DNA from: Flavobacterium sp. MC2016-06
GTDB lineage: Bacteria > Bacteroidota > Bacteroidia > Flavobacteriales > Flavobacteriaceae
Assembly: GCF_009711165.2 (NCBI RefSeq)
Contig: NZ_WMID02000027.1
Coordinates: 14,122 to 78,121 of the forward strand
Length of the DNA stretch: 64,000 nt
Direction of reading: 5' to 3'
The translations under genes and the position numbers were made by a program. Each line of letters starts with the position of its first letter. Position 1 is the first letter of the stretch. Of this stretch, positions 10,393 to 18,994 are shown piece by piece. A model generated the notes under the pieces. The model was not told the origin of the DNA, did no database searches, and saw nothing but the letters and a program-made list of their open reading frames with translations.

Positions 10393-10806
10393 ATGCTCGA
10401 GCAAATTTTATGCATTGATGATGACCCTATAACATTAATGTTGTGCAAAAAAGTAATTGCAAAATCAGCATTTTCAAAAGAAGTTATTACCGCTCAAAAC
10501 GGTGAAGAAGCACTGCATCATTTCAATACCCTAAAATACACAAACAATAAAAACAAGGTAAATAGAAAACCCGAATTGATTTTTTTAGATTTAAACATGC
10601 CTGTTATGGGAGGCTGGGAATTTTTAGATCATTTTACCTCTCTAGATTATACTGAATTTAATAGCGCCAGCGTAATTGTTTTATCCTCTACTATTGATCC
10701 CGAAGACTTAGCTAAAGCAAAGAAATACCCTATTATAATAGATTTTCTCTCAAAACCAATTACACAACCAATGTTGGAATATCTTAAAAAGAAAATAGAT
10801 CTTTAA
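10393..10806 (+). CDS. CheY-like response regulator (receiver domain only)
   Basis: A 137-residue stand-alone receiver domain. The acidic pocket is IDDDP (residues 8-12), the phospho-acceptor is Asp66 in FLDLNMPVMGG, and the conserved Lys is in FLSKP near the end. There is no output domain, so it acts by protein contact or phosphorelay, not by DNA binding. It follows the PAS kinase by 5 bases, which makes them a cognate pair. An insertion rich in Asn and Lys (about residues 49-59) lengthens the loop before the phosphorylation site. Confidence 0.93.
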   Translation: MLEQILCIDDDPITLMLCKKVIAKSAFSKEVITAQNGEEALHHFNTLKYTNNKNKVNRKPELIFLDLNMPVMGGWEFLDHFTSLDYTEFNSASVIVLSSTIDPEDLAKAKKYPIIIDFLSKPITQPMLEYLKKKIDL

Positions 10807-10821
10807 AAAGTAAGATTCAAT

Positions 10822-10892
10822 AAAAAAATTCCAAATTCCAACTAAGCGATACAACAACTATCACACCGAGCTTTGGAATTTGGAATTTTTTT
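10822..10892. terminator. Long-stem terminator after the kinase/receiver pair
   Basis: A perfect 20-base inverted repeat (arms 10822-10841 and 10873-10892) around a 31-base loop, with A and T runs at the ends. The right arm and the following TATTGGAATTT closely repeat the terminator at 6656-6707, so this is a dispersed terminator-like repeat. Confidence 0.75.
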
Positions 10893-10927
10893 ATTGGAAT
10901 TTCCTTTTAGATATAAACAAAAAAAAA

Positions 10928-10942
10928 TCCTCTAGAAGAGGA
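10928..10942 (-). terminator. Terminator of rpsT
   Basis: On the minus strand, the stem TCCTCT/AGAGGA with a 3-base loop is followed by a T run (complement of 10919-10927). It lies about 30 bases past the rpsT stop codon. Confidence 0.75.
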
Positions 10943-10971
10943 CTTTTATATTTTTAGGAAATTGCAATTAA

Positions 10972-11223
10972 TTACAATTTAGCAACATGTTTAGTTAATT
11001 TAGACTTCAAGTTAGAAGCTTTATTATCATGAATGATGTTCTTTTTAGCTAATTTATCAATCATAGAAATTACAGTTGATAATTTTGCAGTAGCATCAGA
11101 TTTATCAGTAGCTATTCTTAATGCTTTAATTGCATTACGAGTAGTTTTATGTTGATATCTGTTAAGAACTCTTCTTTTCTCGTTACTTCTGATTCTTTTT
11201 AATGCTGACTTATGATTTGCCAT
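10972..11223 (-). CDS. rpsT: 30S ribosomal protein S20
   Basis: An 83-residue, very basic protein with the S20 opening MANHKSALKRIRSNEKRR and a helical Lys/Ala-rich body, of normal family length. It binds 16S rRNA in the small subunit. A run of T precedes the ATG on the plus strand (an A run before the start in the mRNA). It is transcribed leftward, after the tRNA-Glu cluster. Confidence 0.98.
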   Translation of the reverse strand: MANHKSALKRIRSNEKRRVLNRYQHKTTRNAIKALRIATDKSDATAKLSTVISMIDKLAKKNIIHDNKASNLKSKLTKHVAKL

Positions 11224-11376
11224 TTTTTTTTAATTTTAGATGTAATAATAATTATAAATACTAGTTAAAAAAGAAAAACCTCCCACAATTGCAAAACAAT
11301 CACTTTGGTTTTAACTAATAAAACAAAAACCGAGACACCAGTTCTTATTTTATAAAACTTATTTACAACTAATTTG

Positions 11377-11448
11377 TAGTCTGTAAGGGAATCGAACCCC
11401 TGTTACCAGGACGAAAGCCTGGAGTCCTAACCCCTAGACGAACAGACC
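11377..11448 (-). tRNA. tRNA-Glu (anticodon UUC), variant type
   Basis: A 72-nt cloverleaf. The acceptor stem is GGTCTGT/ACAGACT with a G1-U72 wobble, followed by discriminator A. The T arm contains GGTTCGATTCC. The anticodon stem CCAGG/CCTGG encloses loop CTTTCGT, giving anticodon TTC with G at position 37. CCA is not encoded. Its sequence differs from the two identical tRNA-Glu copies to its right, in the acceptor and anticodon stems and in the loop. Confidence 0.95.
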
Positions 11449-11489
11449 AATTCTTCTAAGTTTTCTTCAATTGATTTAATTGAAATTTG

Positions 11490-11561
11490 TAGCCCGTAGC
11501 GGAATCGAACCGCTCTTACATGGATGAAAACCATGCGTCCTAACCGATAGACGAACGGGCC
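11490..11561 (-). tRNA. tRNA-Glu (anticodon UUC), copy 2
   Basis: A 72-nt cloverleaf with acceptor stem GGCCCGT/ACGGGCT, anticodon stem CATGG/CCATG and loop TTTTCAT (anticodon TTC, A37), and T arm GCGGTTCGATTCCGC. CCA is not encoded. It is identical over its whole length to the copy at 11609-11680. Confidence 0.96.
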
Positions 11562-11608
11562 ATTTTAATTCTCAATATTTTAAGAACAATTTTGCAGTAA
11601 AAAAATAG

Positions 11609-11680
11609 TAGCCCGTAGCGGAATCGAACCGCTCTTACATGGATGAAAACCATGCGTCCTAACCGATAGACGAACGGGCC
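11609..11680 (-). tRNA. tRNA-Glu (anticodon UUC), copy 3
   Basis: Same sequence as the copy at 11490-11561. It is the promoter-proximal gene of the cluster. The three genes are spaced about 41 and 47 bases apart and are probably one transcript. Confidence 0.96.
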
Positions 11681-11699
11681 TGCTTCTCTAATGCGGATG

Positions 11700-11707
11700 C
11701 AAAAATA
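11700..11707 (-). promoter_or_regulatory. -7 promoter element of the tRNA-Glu cluster
   Basis: The minus strand reads TATTTTTG, matching TAnnTTTG, 19 bases upstream of the first tRNA 5' end. Confidence 0.55.
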
Positions 11708-11757
11708 CAACTATTTTTAAGATGTACAATACCTGACGCGAAAAAAATTAAAAAAAA

Positions 11758-13236
11758 TTAATAAGCCTTCGCAAACAACGCTCTTTTTGCAGAAGGACTA
11801 CCAGTAAACACACAGGTTCCCGCCTCTTCTTTAGCGTCTAAAGGAATACAACGAATCGTTGCTTTTGTTAGATCTTTTATCTTCTCTTCTGTAGCAGCTG
11901 TACCGTCCCAATGAGCAGATACAAAACCACCTTTTCCATCTAAAACTTCCTTAAACTCCTCAAAACTATTTACTTCTGTAATATGTGTATTACGATAATC
12001 TAATGCTTTATTAAATAAATCAGTTTGAATCTGCTCAAGGAGTTCATTTATATAATTTACAATTCCTTCGCCAGAAACCGTCTCTTTTGACAAAGTATCA
12101 CGTCTTGCCACCTCAAAAGTTCCGTTTTCTAAATCTTTTGGTCCAACAGCAATTCTAACAGGAACACCTTTTAATTCCCATTCTGCAAATTTAAATCCTG
12201 GTTTTTGTGTCGTTCTGTCATCATATTTAACCGAGATTCTTAATTTCTTAAGTTTCGTAGTCAATTCATTTACTGCAGTCGTAATTTCAGCCAATTGTTC
12301 ATCTGTCTTATATATAGGAACAATCACAACTTGTATTGGTGCCAAATTTGGAGGCAGAACTAATCCTTGATCATCAGAGTGCGTCATTACCAAAGCTCCC
12401 ATTAAACGAGTTGAAACTCCCCAAGAAGTCCCCCAAACGTGTTCTTGTTTTCCTTCGGCATTTGCAAACTTAACATCAAAAGCTTTTGCAAAGTTCTGAC
12501 CTAAGAAATGTGATGTTCCTGCCTGAAGCGCTTTTCCATCCTGCATTAATGCTTCAATACAATATGTTTCATCTGCACCAGCAAAACGCTCTGTTTCTGT
12601 TTTTATACCTTTTACAACTGGAATTGCCATAAAGTTTTCCGCAAAATCAGCATAAACATTCATCATTTTTACCGATTCTTCCACAGCTTCTACTTTTGTT
12701 GCATGAGCTGTATGCCCTTCTTGCCATAAAAATTCTGCCGTTCTTAAAAACAAACGTGTACGCATTTCCCAACGCACTACATTTGCCCATTGATTAATAA
12801 GTAAAGGCAAATCTCTATAAGACTGCACCCATCCTTTATAGGTAGACCAAATAATTGCTTCACTCGTAGGACGAACAATAAGTTCTTCTTCTAATTTAGC
12901 ATTTGGATCAACCATTAACTTTCCAGGTTTGTCTGGATCATTTTTCAATCTATAATGTGTCACAATAGCACATTCTTTTGCAAATCCTTCTGCATTCTTC
13001 TCTTCCGCCTCAAACATGCTTTTAGGCACAAATAAAGGGAAATACGCATTTTGATGTCCTGTTTCTTTAAACATTCTATCTAACTCAGCTTGCATTTTTT
13101 CCCATATAGCGTATCCGTACGGTTTAATAACCATACATCCTCTAACTCCTGAATTTTCGGCTAGATCTGCTTTTACAACCAGCTCGTTATACCATTTCGA
13201 ATAATCTTCTGATCTTGTAGTGAGGTTCTTACTCAT
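11758..13236 (-). CDS. proS: Prolyl-tRNA synthetase
   Basis: A 492-residue class II synthetase of the shorter archaeal/eukaryotic-like ProRS type, without the bacterial INS editing insertion. It opens [12 protein letters not shown]. Recognisable blocks are [17 protein letters not shown], the [13 protein letters not shown] segment, motif 2 ([27 protein letters not shown], residues about 167-193) and the motif 3 region with [16 protein letters not shown]. The anticodon-binding domain ([12 protein letters not shown]) and the zinc-domain-like C-terminus (ending [10 protein letters not shown]) follow. It charges tRNA-Pro in the cytosol. The terminator to the left is unclear; tRNA-Glu genes follow 77 bases away. 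Confidence 0.97.
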   Translation of the reverse strand: MSKNLTTRSEDYSKWYNELVVKADLAENSGVRGCMVIKPYGYAIWEKMQAELDRMFKETGHQNAYFPLFVPKSMFEAEEKNAEGFAKECAIVTHYRLKNDPDKPGKLMVDPNAKLEEELIVRPTSEAIIWSTYKGWVQSYRDLPLLINQWANVVRWEMRTRLFLRTAEFLWQEGHTAHATKVEAVEESVKMMNVYADFAENFMAIPVVKGIKTETERFAGADETYCIEALMQDGKALQAGTSHFLGQNFAKAFDVKFANAEGKQEHVWGTSWGVSTRLMGALVMTHSDDQGLVLPPNLAPIQVVIVPIYKTDEQLAEITTAVNELTTKLKKLRISVKYDDRTTQKPGFKFAEWELKGVPVRIAVGPKDLENGTFEVARRDTLSKETVSGEGIVNYINELLEQIQTDLFNKALDYRNTHITEVNSFEEFKEVLDGKGGFVSAHWDGTAATEEKIKDLTKATIRCIPLDAKEEAGTCVFTGSPSAKRALFAKAY

Positions 13237-13289
13237 ATTGAATAGTTTGGCACAAATTTTGTTTTATTAATTTTAACTAAAAAGTTTCA

Positions 13290-13297
13290 CAAAACTA
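13290..13297 (-). promoter_or_regulatory. -7 promoter element of proS
   Basis: The minus strand reads TAGTTTTG, 53 bases upstream of the proS start. It lies 2 bases from the plus-strand -7 element at 13300-13307, so the two divergent promoters abut. Confidence 0.5.
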
Positions 13298-13299
13298 AC

Positions 13300-13307
13300 T
13301 ATTTTTG
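13300..13307 (+). promoter_or_regulatory. -7 promoter element of the Gly/Tyr-rich lipoprotein gene
   Basis: TATTTTTG matches TAnnTTTG, 30 bases upstream of the ATG at 13338. Confidence 0.55.
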
Positions 13308-13337
13308 TAATGTGCAACAATAAAAAACACCACAGAT

Positions 13338-14315
13338 ATGAAAACTTCTACTTCTCTTCGCCAAAATTCAACTCGTTTCTATTTAATTGGATTACTGAGT
13401 TTACTAGCGGCATCGTGTGGTTCTTACCAAAACACTTCTTATCATGACAATGATGGAGTATATGGTAACCAAAGAAACACGTATGCTCAAACAAATACTG
13501 CAAACACAAATAATCAATATAAGGATTACTTTAAATCATTGCAAGATGATAATCAGCCAACTGAAATTTTTACTGACGTAGATAATTACGGTAATTATGC
13601 AGAAACTGACAGCACAGATACAGAGTCAGCCAATGCATATCCAGCTTGGGGAAGCAGTAATAGTGACGTATCTGTAAATGTTTACCCAGACTCTAATTGG
13701 TCATGGGGGCTTTCTATGGGCTGGGGATATCCTTATTACGGATATGGTTATGATTACGGAGGTGGCTACTGGGGCTATCCTGGATATACATGGGGATACC
13801 CTGGATATTGGGGAGGCGGCTACGGATGGGGTTATCCAGGATACTGGGGAAGACCTGCTTACGGATACGGATATAACAATTACAACTATAGCTATGGAAG
13901 AAGAGGATCTGCTGCTTATTATGGAGGAAGAAATTACGCTTCTAACAGAGGCTATGCTACAAGCAGAAACTACACAACTAACAGAGGTTATGTAACTAAT
14001 AGATCATCTAACGGCTATTCAGACTTCAGAAGAAGTTCTAGTGTAAACGGAAGAAACAGTAGTCCTACTTTTACAAACAGAAGAAGCACAACTCAATACA
14101 ATAACAACGGCTACAACAACTACAACAGAAGCAGCAGTAACACCAACAGAAGCTACAACTACAACAACAGCGGTAACAGCAACTCATCTAGAAGCTACTC
14201 TCCTAGTCCATCACGCTCAATGAACAATGGCGGCGGCGGCGGAAGTATGAGATCTGGCGGTGGCGGTGGCGGCGGTGGAAGATCTGGTGGCGGCGGAGGC
14301 GGTGGAAGAAGATAA
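13338..14315 (+). CDS. Gly/Tyr/Asn-rich lipoprotein of unknown function
   Basis: A 325-residue protein with a lipobox (LLAASCG, Cys27). An acidic, Asn-rich segment (30-115) is followed by a block very rich in Gly, Tyr, Trp and Pro (about 125-195, repeated GYPGYW and GYGYGY patterns). Then comes an Arg/Asn/Tyr/Ser-rich stretch (195-290) and a poly-Gly tail broken by Arg and Ser. The composition suggests an intrinsically disordered, sticky, surface- or periplasm-facing polypeptide. No enzymatic family is recognised. It is divergent from proS and followed 45 bases later by the FadL-type gene, which may share its transcript. Confidence 0.8.
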   Translation: MKTSTSLRQNSTRFYLIGLLSLLAASCGSYQNTSYHDNDGVYGNQRNTYAQTNTANTNNQYKDYFKSLQDDNQPTEIFTDVDNYGNYAETDSTDTESANAYPAWGSSNSDVSVNVYPDSNWSWGLSMGWGYPYYGYGYDYGGGYWGYPGYTWGYPGYWGGGYGWGYPGYWGRPAYGYGYNNYNYSYGRRGSAAYYGGRNYASNRGYATSRNYTTNRGYVTNRSSNGYSDFRRSSSVNGRNSSPTFTNRRSTTQYNNNGYNNYNRSSSNTNRSYNYNNSGNSNSSRSYSPSPSRSMNNGGGGGSMRSGGGGGGGGRSGGGGGGGRR

Positions 14316-14360
14316 TCTCTTCTTTATTCAAATCTTAAATTTACATTAAAATCTATCCAA

Positions 14361-15863
14361 ATGAAAAAAATATTTTTCCTACTAATAACAGGACTAACTT
14401 TTAGCGCCTCATATTCACAAGAAGTATCAGATGCTGTACGCTATGCACAAGACAACTTAACCGGAACTGCAAGATTTAGAGCCATGGGCGGCGCATTTGG
14501 AGCAGTTGGAGGAGATTTATCTGCCATAAGCGTTAACCCTGCTGGTTCAGCAATTTTTTCTAACAATCAAGTTGGAGTAACTTTTAGCAATCAAAGCGTT
14601 AAAAACAATTCTAACTATTTTGGCACTCAAACAAGTGACAGCCAGAACTCGTTTATTCTGAATCAAGCTGGAGGAGTTTTTGTTTTTAAAGACCATAACC
14701 CAAATAATAATTGGAAAAAAATTGCAATTGGCGCTACTTACGAAAACACAAACAATTACAATAACAGAAGTTTTTCTGCAGGAACAAATCCAACAAATTC
14801 TGTTGACGGCTATTTTTTAGCATACGCTAACGGAATTCCATTGGGAAACATAACAAACATAGATTACAGAGATCAATATTACGACGAACAACAAGCCTAT
14901 TTCGGATATAAAGGATACGTTATAAACCCTGTAAATAATAACGACAGCAATACTCAATATACTAGTAATGTTCCTGCTGGCGGCAAATACTATCAAGAAA
15001 ACGAAATCTATACTACTGGATATAATAGCAAAATTAGCTTCAACATTGCAACATCATATAAAGACCGTTTATATTTTGGAGCAAATTTAAATGTACACGT
15101 TACAGATTACAGAAGATCTACTAGTTTTTACGAAGACAACAACAATCCATTAGTAGCAACTGAAACCATATCAAACCTACGTTTTAACAACGACCTATAT
15201 ACTTATGGTAATGGTTTTTCTTTTCAACTTGGAGCAATTGCCAAAGTTACAGAAGCTTTTAGACTTGGTTTAGCTTATGAATCAAACACTTGGTATGAAT
15301 TATACGATGAAGTTTCTCAAAGCCTATACACAACAACAGAAACTAGCGGAGGACAATCTTTTAACAATAACGTCAACCCAAACATTGTAAATGTTTATGA
15401 CTCATATACACTACAAACTCCTGGGAAATTTACTTTTAGCGGTGCTTACATATTTGGAAAATCAGGACTAATTAGTGTTGATTATTCTATTAAAGATTAC
15501 AGCAACAGTAAATTCAAACCAACAAGTGACGCTAACTTTAGAGGCCTAAACAGTGCCATCGACAACACTTTAACCACAGCTGGAGAATTAAGAGTTGGTG
15601 CCGAATACAAAATTAAACAATGGAGTTTACGCGGAGGATACCGTTATGAAGACAGCCCTTATAAAAACGGAACCACAATTGGAGATTTAAACAGCTATTC
15701 TGGCGGTTTAGGATACAGTTTTGGCGCTACAAAAATAGACCTAGCTTATTCTTATTTAGAAAGAAAATCAAATCAAGGATTTTTTGCAACTGGATTTACT
15801 GATGGAGCAAACATTACATCGAAACTAAATAATGTTTCTTTGACTTTATTATTTGAATTGTAA
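14361..15863 (+). CDS. OmpP1/FadL family outer-membrane transporter
   Basis: A 500-residue outer-membrane beta-barrel with a signal peptide (residues 1-19, ending SYSQ). The N-terminal region (ARFRAMGGAFGAVGGDLSAISVNPAGSAIFSNNQ) is the hallmark of the FadL/OmpP1 family, whose N-terminal hatch plugs a 14-strand barrel. The rest alternates short hydrophobic strands with Asn/Tyr-rich loops and ends in an aromatic-rich strand (LTLLFEL). Relatives carry hydrophobic compounds across the outer membrane; the substrate here is unknown. Its transcript ends at a clear hairpin 30 bases downstream. Confidence 0.88.
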   Translation: MKKIFFLLITGLTFSASYSQEVSDAVRYAQDNLTGTARFRAMGGAFGAVGGDLSAISVNPAGSAIFSNNQVGVTFSNQSVKNNSNYFGTQTSDSQNSFILNQAGGVFVFKDHNPNNNWKKIAIGATYENTNNYNNRSFSAGTNPTNSVDGYFLAYANGIPLGNITNIDYRDQYYDEQQAYFGYKGYVINPVNNNDSNTQYTSNVPAGGKYYQENEIYTTGYNSKISFNIATSYKDRLYFGANLNVHVTDYRRSTSFYEDNNNPLVATETISNLRFNNDLYTYGNGFSFQLGAIAKVTEAFRLGLAYESNTWYELYDEVSQSLYTTTETSGGQSFNNNVNPNIVNVYDSYTLQTPGKFTFSGAYIFGKSGLISVDYSIKDYSNSKFKPTSDANFRGLNSAIDNTLTTAGELRVGAEYKIKQWSLRGGYRYEDSPYKNGTTIGDLNSYSGGLGYSFGATKIDLAYSYLERKSNQGFFATGFTDGANITSKLNNVSLTLLFEL

Positions 15864-15892
15864 TTAAAAATAAATAATAGATAAATAAGCTT

Positions 15893-15924
15893 CCGTCAAG
15901 TCTCTTACTTGACGGATTTTTTTT
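15893..15924 (+). terminator. Rho-independent terminator after the FadL-type gene
   Basis: A perfect 8-bp stem CCGTCAAG (15893-15900) / CTTGACGG (15908-15915), a 7-base loop and an 8-base T run. Confidence 0.9.
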
Positions 15925-16049
15925 ACCCTAATGGAAGCAAATCTTTTTATTCCACTTTTACAGATCAAAATATATTCCAGACAACAAGATTTGCTTCATA
16001 AAAAACATGTAAAAGAAAGGGAAACAAGCTGTGTTTGAATAAAAAAGTG

Positions 16050-16057
16050 TAATTTTG
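16050..16057 (+). promoter_or_regulatory. -7 promoter element of rimO
   Basis: TAATTTTG matches TAnnTTTG, 19 bases upstream of the rimO ATG. Confidence 0.55.
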
Positions 16058-16076
16058 CACTCCAATTTATAAAAGT

Positions 16077-17390
16077 ATGAGAACCAAGTCTTTAAAAAAG
16101 AACAAAATTAACGTAATCACTCTTGGGTGTTCTAAAAATGTTTATGACAGCGAAGTCCTTATGGGACAACTTCGTGCAAACGGAAAAGAAGTTGAACACG
16201 AAGCTCCTGCAGAAAGAGAAGGAAACATTATTGTAATAAACACTTGTGGTTTTATTGATAATGCTAAAGCAGAATCTGTAAACATGATTTTGGAATATGC
16301 CGATAAAAAAGACAGAGGATTAGTTGATAAAGTTTTTGTGACTGGATGTTTGTCTGAGCGTTACAGACCAGATTTAGAAAAAGAAATTCCTAATGTTGAT
16401 CAATATTTTGGTACTACTGAATTACCTCAACTATTGAAAGCTTTGGGTGCCGATTATAAACACGAGTTATTAGGCGAGCGTTTAACTACAACTCCTAAAA
16501 ACTATGCTTACTTAAAAATTGCCGAAGGATGCGACAGACCTTGCAGTTTTTGTGCTATTCCGTTAATGAGAGGAACTCACGTTTCGCAGCCAATTGAAAA
16601 ACTGGTAAAAGAAGCACAAGGTTTAGCTAAAAATGGCGTTAAAGAATTAATCTTGATCGCGCAAGACTTAACTTATTATGGTCTTGATATTTATAAAAAG
16701 AGAAATCTTGCTGAACTTCTTGAAGAATTAGCAAAAGTAGAAGGTATCGAATGGATTCGTTTGCATTATGCCTACCCTACTGGTTTCCCGATGGATGTTT
16801 TAGAATTAATGAAACGCGAACCTAAGATTTGTAATTATATTGATATTCCGTTACAGCATATCTCTGATTCTATTTTAAAATCTATGCGCCGTGGTACAAC
16901 TCAAGCAAAAACCACTCAATTATTAAAAGATTTCCGTGCTGCTGTTCCTGGAATGGCAATTAGAACTACTTTAATTGTAGGTTATCCTGGAGAAACTCAG
17001 GAAGATTTTGAAATTTTGAAAGATTTTGTTCAAGAAATGAAATTTGACAGAATGGGATGTTTTGCTTACTCTCACGAAGAAAACACACATGCTTATTTAC
17101 TTGAAGATGATGTTCCAGCCGATGTAAAACAAGCTAGAGCAAATGAAATTATGGAATTGCAGTCGCAAATTTCATGGGATATGAATCAAGAGAAAGTTGG
17201 AAAAGTTTTCAAATGCATTATTGACAGAAAAGAAGGCGCTCATTTTGTGGGTAGAACAGAATTTGATAGTCCTGATGTTGACAACGAAGTATTAATTGAT
17301 GCTTCTAAACATTACGTAAAAACAGGTGAATTTGTTAATATCAAGATAATTGAGGCTACAGAATTTGATTTATACGGAGAACCTGCTTAA
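16077..17390 (+). CDS. rimO: Ribosomal protein S12 methylthiotransferase
   Basis: A 437-residue radical SAM methylthiotransferase that modifies an Asp of ribosomal protein S12 in the cytosol. The N-terminal UPF0004 domain carries the three auxiliary-cluster cysteines (Cys18 in TLGCSKN, Cys57 in NTCGFI, Cys91 in TGCLSERY). The radical SAM motif is CDRPCSFC (Cys152, 156, 159; CX3CX2C). A C-terminal TRAM domain (about 370-437) completes the family architecture. LGCSKNVYDSEVLMG and the KNYAYLKIAEGCDRPC context favour RimO over MiaB. It is followed 15-42 bases downstream by a secreted-protein gene. Confidence 0.96.
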   Translation: MRTKSLKKNKINVITLGCSKNVYDSEVLMGQLRANGKEVEHEAPAEREGNIIVINTCGFIDNAKAESVNMILEYADKKDRGLVDKVFVTGCLSERYRPDLEKEIPNVDQYFGTTELPQLLKALGADYKHELLGERLTTTPKNYAYLKIAEGCDRPCSFCAIPLMRGTHVSQPIEKLVKEAQGLAKNGVKELILIAQDLTYYGLDIYKKRNLAELLEELAKVEGIEWIRLHYAYPTGFPMDVLELMKREPKICNYIDIPLQHISDSILKSMRRGTTQAKTTQLLKDFRAAVPGMAIRTTLIVGYPGETQEDFEILKDFVQEMKFDRMGCFAYSHEENTHAYLLEDDVPADVKQARANEIMELQSQISWDMNQEKVGKVFKCIIDRKEGAHFVGRTEFDSPDVDNEVLIDASKHYVKTGEFVNIKIIEATEFDLYGEPA

Positions 17391-17432
17391 ATTTACAGTG
17401 AACAAATGCTAACTTTTGATAAAAACACTTTT

Positions 17433-17990
17433 ATGAAACCTACCAAATCTTTATTCTTATTAGTTTTTACCTTATTGTGTATTAATTCTATTTCTGCTCA
17501 ATACGGAAACGGATATAATAATGGTTATGGAGGTGGTGGTTATGGTGGTGGATACGGAAATAGAGGTGGCGGAATGGGAATGGATAGAAGTATGATGCAA
17601 CAGCAAAATACACCAAGCAAACCTAAAGAAATTCCTGCTGAAGAAACTGCAGCAAAAATTGTGGAACAGATGAAACCTGAGGTTAATCTTGATGATCTAC
17701 AAGCTATTGCTATTACAAATGTCATAGCAGACAGCATGAAAGAACAAGGTATTCTTTTGAAAAATGAAAGCAGCTCTCAAGATGAAAAATTGGAGCAGAT
17801 GAAAGCATTGAGAGAAAGTACAACAAAAAAAATCACTGCTTTTTTAAATCCTGATCAGGTAGAAAAATATACTGCTTTCATGAATAATTTTAAAGAGATT
17901 AAAAAAACAAAAAATAAGAAGAAAAAAGACTCAAAAGAAGAGACAAAAGATAAAAAAGAAAATACCGACACACCAAAAGTTGAAGAATAG
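17433..17990 (+). CDS. Small secreted protein, Gly/Tyr-rich N-terminus and Lys-rich tail
   Basis: A 185-residue protein. The reading frame is open from an ATG at 17406, but the ATG at 17433 gives a clean signal peptide (MKPTKSLFLLVFTLL, cleaved after ISAQ), so it is preferred. A short Gly/Tyr/Asn block (about 24-50) resembles the 13338 lipoprotein. The middle (about 60-150) is predicted helical, with spaced Met, Glu and Lys residues and TAFLNPDQVEKYTAFM, reminiscent of the Spy/CpxP-type LTPEQ repeat. The last 35 residues are almost all Lys, Glu, Asp and Thr. A periplasmic chaperone-like or metal-linked role is possible but unproven. Confidence 0.72.
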   Translation: MKPTKSLFLLVFTLLCINSISAQYGNGYNNGYGGGGYGGGYGNRGGGMGMDRSMMQQQNTPSKPKEIPAEETAAKIVEQMKPEVNLDDLQAIAITNVIADSMKEQGILLKNESSSQDEKLEQMKALRESTTKKITAFLNPDQVEKYTAFMNNFKEIKKTKNKKKKDSKEETKDKKENTDTPKVEE

Positions 17991-18026
17991 CGTTTTGTCA
18001 ACTTCATCTTAAATCATAATGAAACC

Positions 18027-18932
18027 ATGGCAAAAAAACTTTTTTATTATCTGACTTTAGCAATTATTATAACTTCTTGCTCTACAAATCCTTATAAAAC
18101 TACTGAAAAAGCTTACGATCAACAGCTTAAAACTTTAGAAAACCAGATTACGAGCAAAGAAGCACAAACAATTCCCGCTGTAAGTCCTGTGGTTATTGAC
18201 ACAACTTATGCACAACAATTGGGCATTATAAAAGATACTTTGTCAAAAACAGGATCTACTTATTTATTAAACGGCATTAACACAGAATGGGTTGGTACTG
18301 TAAATTTTAATTTAAGAAAACCTAGTTTCATTATTATACATCATACTGCTCAAGATTCTATTCAGCAGACTATTAACACTTTTACAAAAACCCGAACTCA
18401 GGTTAGCGCACATTATGTTATTTCTGAAAATGGAAAAGTAGTTCAGATGCTGAATGATTATTTACGAGCTTGGCACGCTGGAAATTCATCTTGGGGAAAA
18501 GCTACAGACTTAAATTCTTCTTCTATTGGAATTGAACTTGACAACAACGGTTTTAAACCCTTTACTGAAGCACAAATAAGCAGTTTAGTTGCTCTTTTGA
18601 CAAAACTAAAGAAAGACTATAATATTCCGACTCAAAACATTCTAGGTCATGCTGATATTGCACCGGGAAGAAAACAAGATCCAAGTGCTTTATTTCCTTG
18701 GAAAACGCTTGCTGAAAAAGGTTTTGGAATTTGGCCTGATGCTGTTTTAGAAGAAGCTCCTTTTGATTTTAAAATAGAACCTGCATTGAGAATAATAGGT
18801 TACAACACCAAAAATCTTTCGGCAGCAATTCAAGCTTTTAAACTGCATTATATTCAAACCGATGTAACTGCTACTCTAGATAGAAAAACAATTGACACTA
18901 TTTATTCTATTTACAAGAAACAAGTACAATAG
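18027..18932 (+). CDS. N-acetylmuramoyl-L-alanine amidase lipoprotein (Amidase_2)
   Basis: A 301-residue lipoprotein with lipobox ITSC (Cys18). The N-terminal 95 residues are a helical linker. The amidase_2/PGRP fold spans about 97-235. Predicted zinc ligands are His105 (IIIHHTA), His208 and Asp218 (LGHADIAPGRKQDP), with the AmpD-like spacing of 10 between the last two. SAHYVISENGKVVQM and WHAGNSSWG match the family core. A C-terminal helical segment (245-301, ALRIIGYNT, AIQAFKLHY) resembles a peptidoglycan-binding helix bundle. It cleaves the amide bond between MurNAc and the stem peptide in the periplasm, for turnover or recycling. Transcription ends at the long hairpin just downstream. Confidence 0.92.
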   Translation: MAKKLFYYLTLAIIITSCSTNPYKTTEKAYDQQLKTLENQITSKEAQTIPAVSPVVIDTTYAQQLGIIKDTLSKTGSTYLLNGINTEWVGTVNFNLRKPSFIIIHHTAQDSIQQTINTFTKTRTQVSAHYVISENGKVVQMLNDYLRAWHAGNSSWGKATDLNSSSIGIELDNNGFKPFTEAQISSLVALLTKLKKDYNIPTQNILGHADIAPGRKQDPSALFPWKTLAEKGFGIWPDAVLEEAPFDFKIEPALRIIGYNTKNLSAAIQAFKLHYIQTDVTATLDRKTIDTIYSIYKKQVQ

Positions 18933-18935
18933 TAG

Positions 18936-18994
18936 TCGACAGATAAAAAAAAGCTGTATTTCTAAAAGAAATACAGCTTTTTTTTATCTGTCGA
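18936..18994. terminator. Perfect 28-bp inverted repeat, bidirectional terminator
   Basis: Arms 18936-18963 and 18967-18994 are perfectly complementary around a 3-base AAA loop. The inner stem AGCTGTATTTCT is GC-bearing and is followed on both strands by an 8-base T run, itself inside the palindrome, then the outer TCGACAGAT. It is an effective terminator for the amidase gene but longer than one needs to be. Confidence 0.85.

Noticed and set aside
11377..11680. tRNA cluster as an integration site of a mobile element
   Set aside because: No integrase, attachment-site duplication or foreign genes flank the tRNA genes.
13678..13995. 105-codon frame within the Gly/Tyr-rich lipoprotein gene
   Set aside because: It runs in a second frame through low-complexity DNA and encodes no recognisable protein; the lipoprotein frame has a lipobox and continues to a natural stop.
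17406..17432. Earlier ATG for the small secreted protein after rimO
   Set aside because: The extra 9 residues precede a signal peptide that starts cleanly at 17433.
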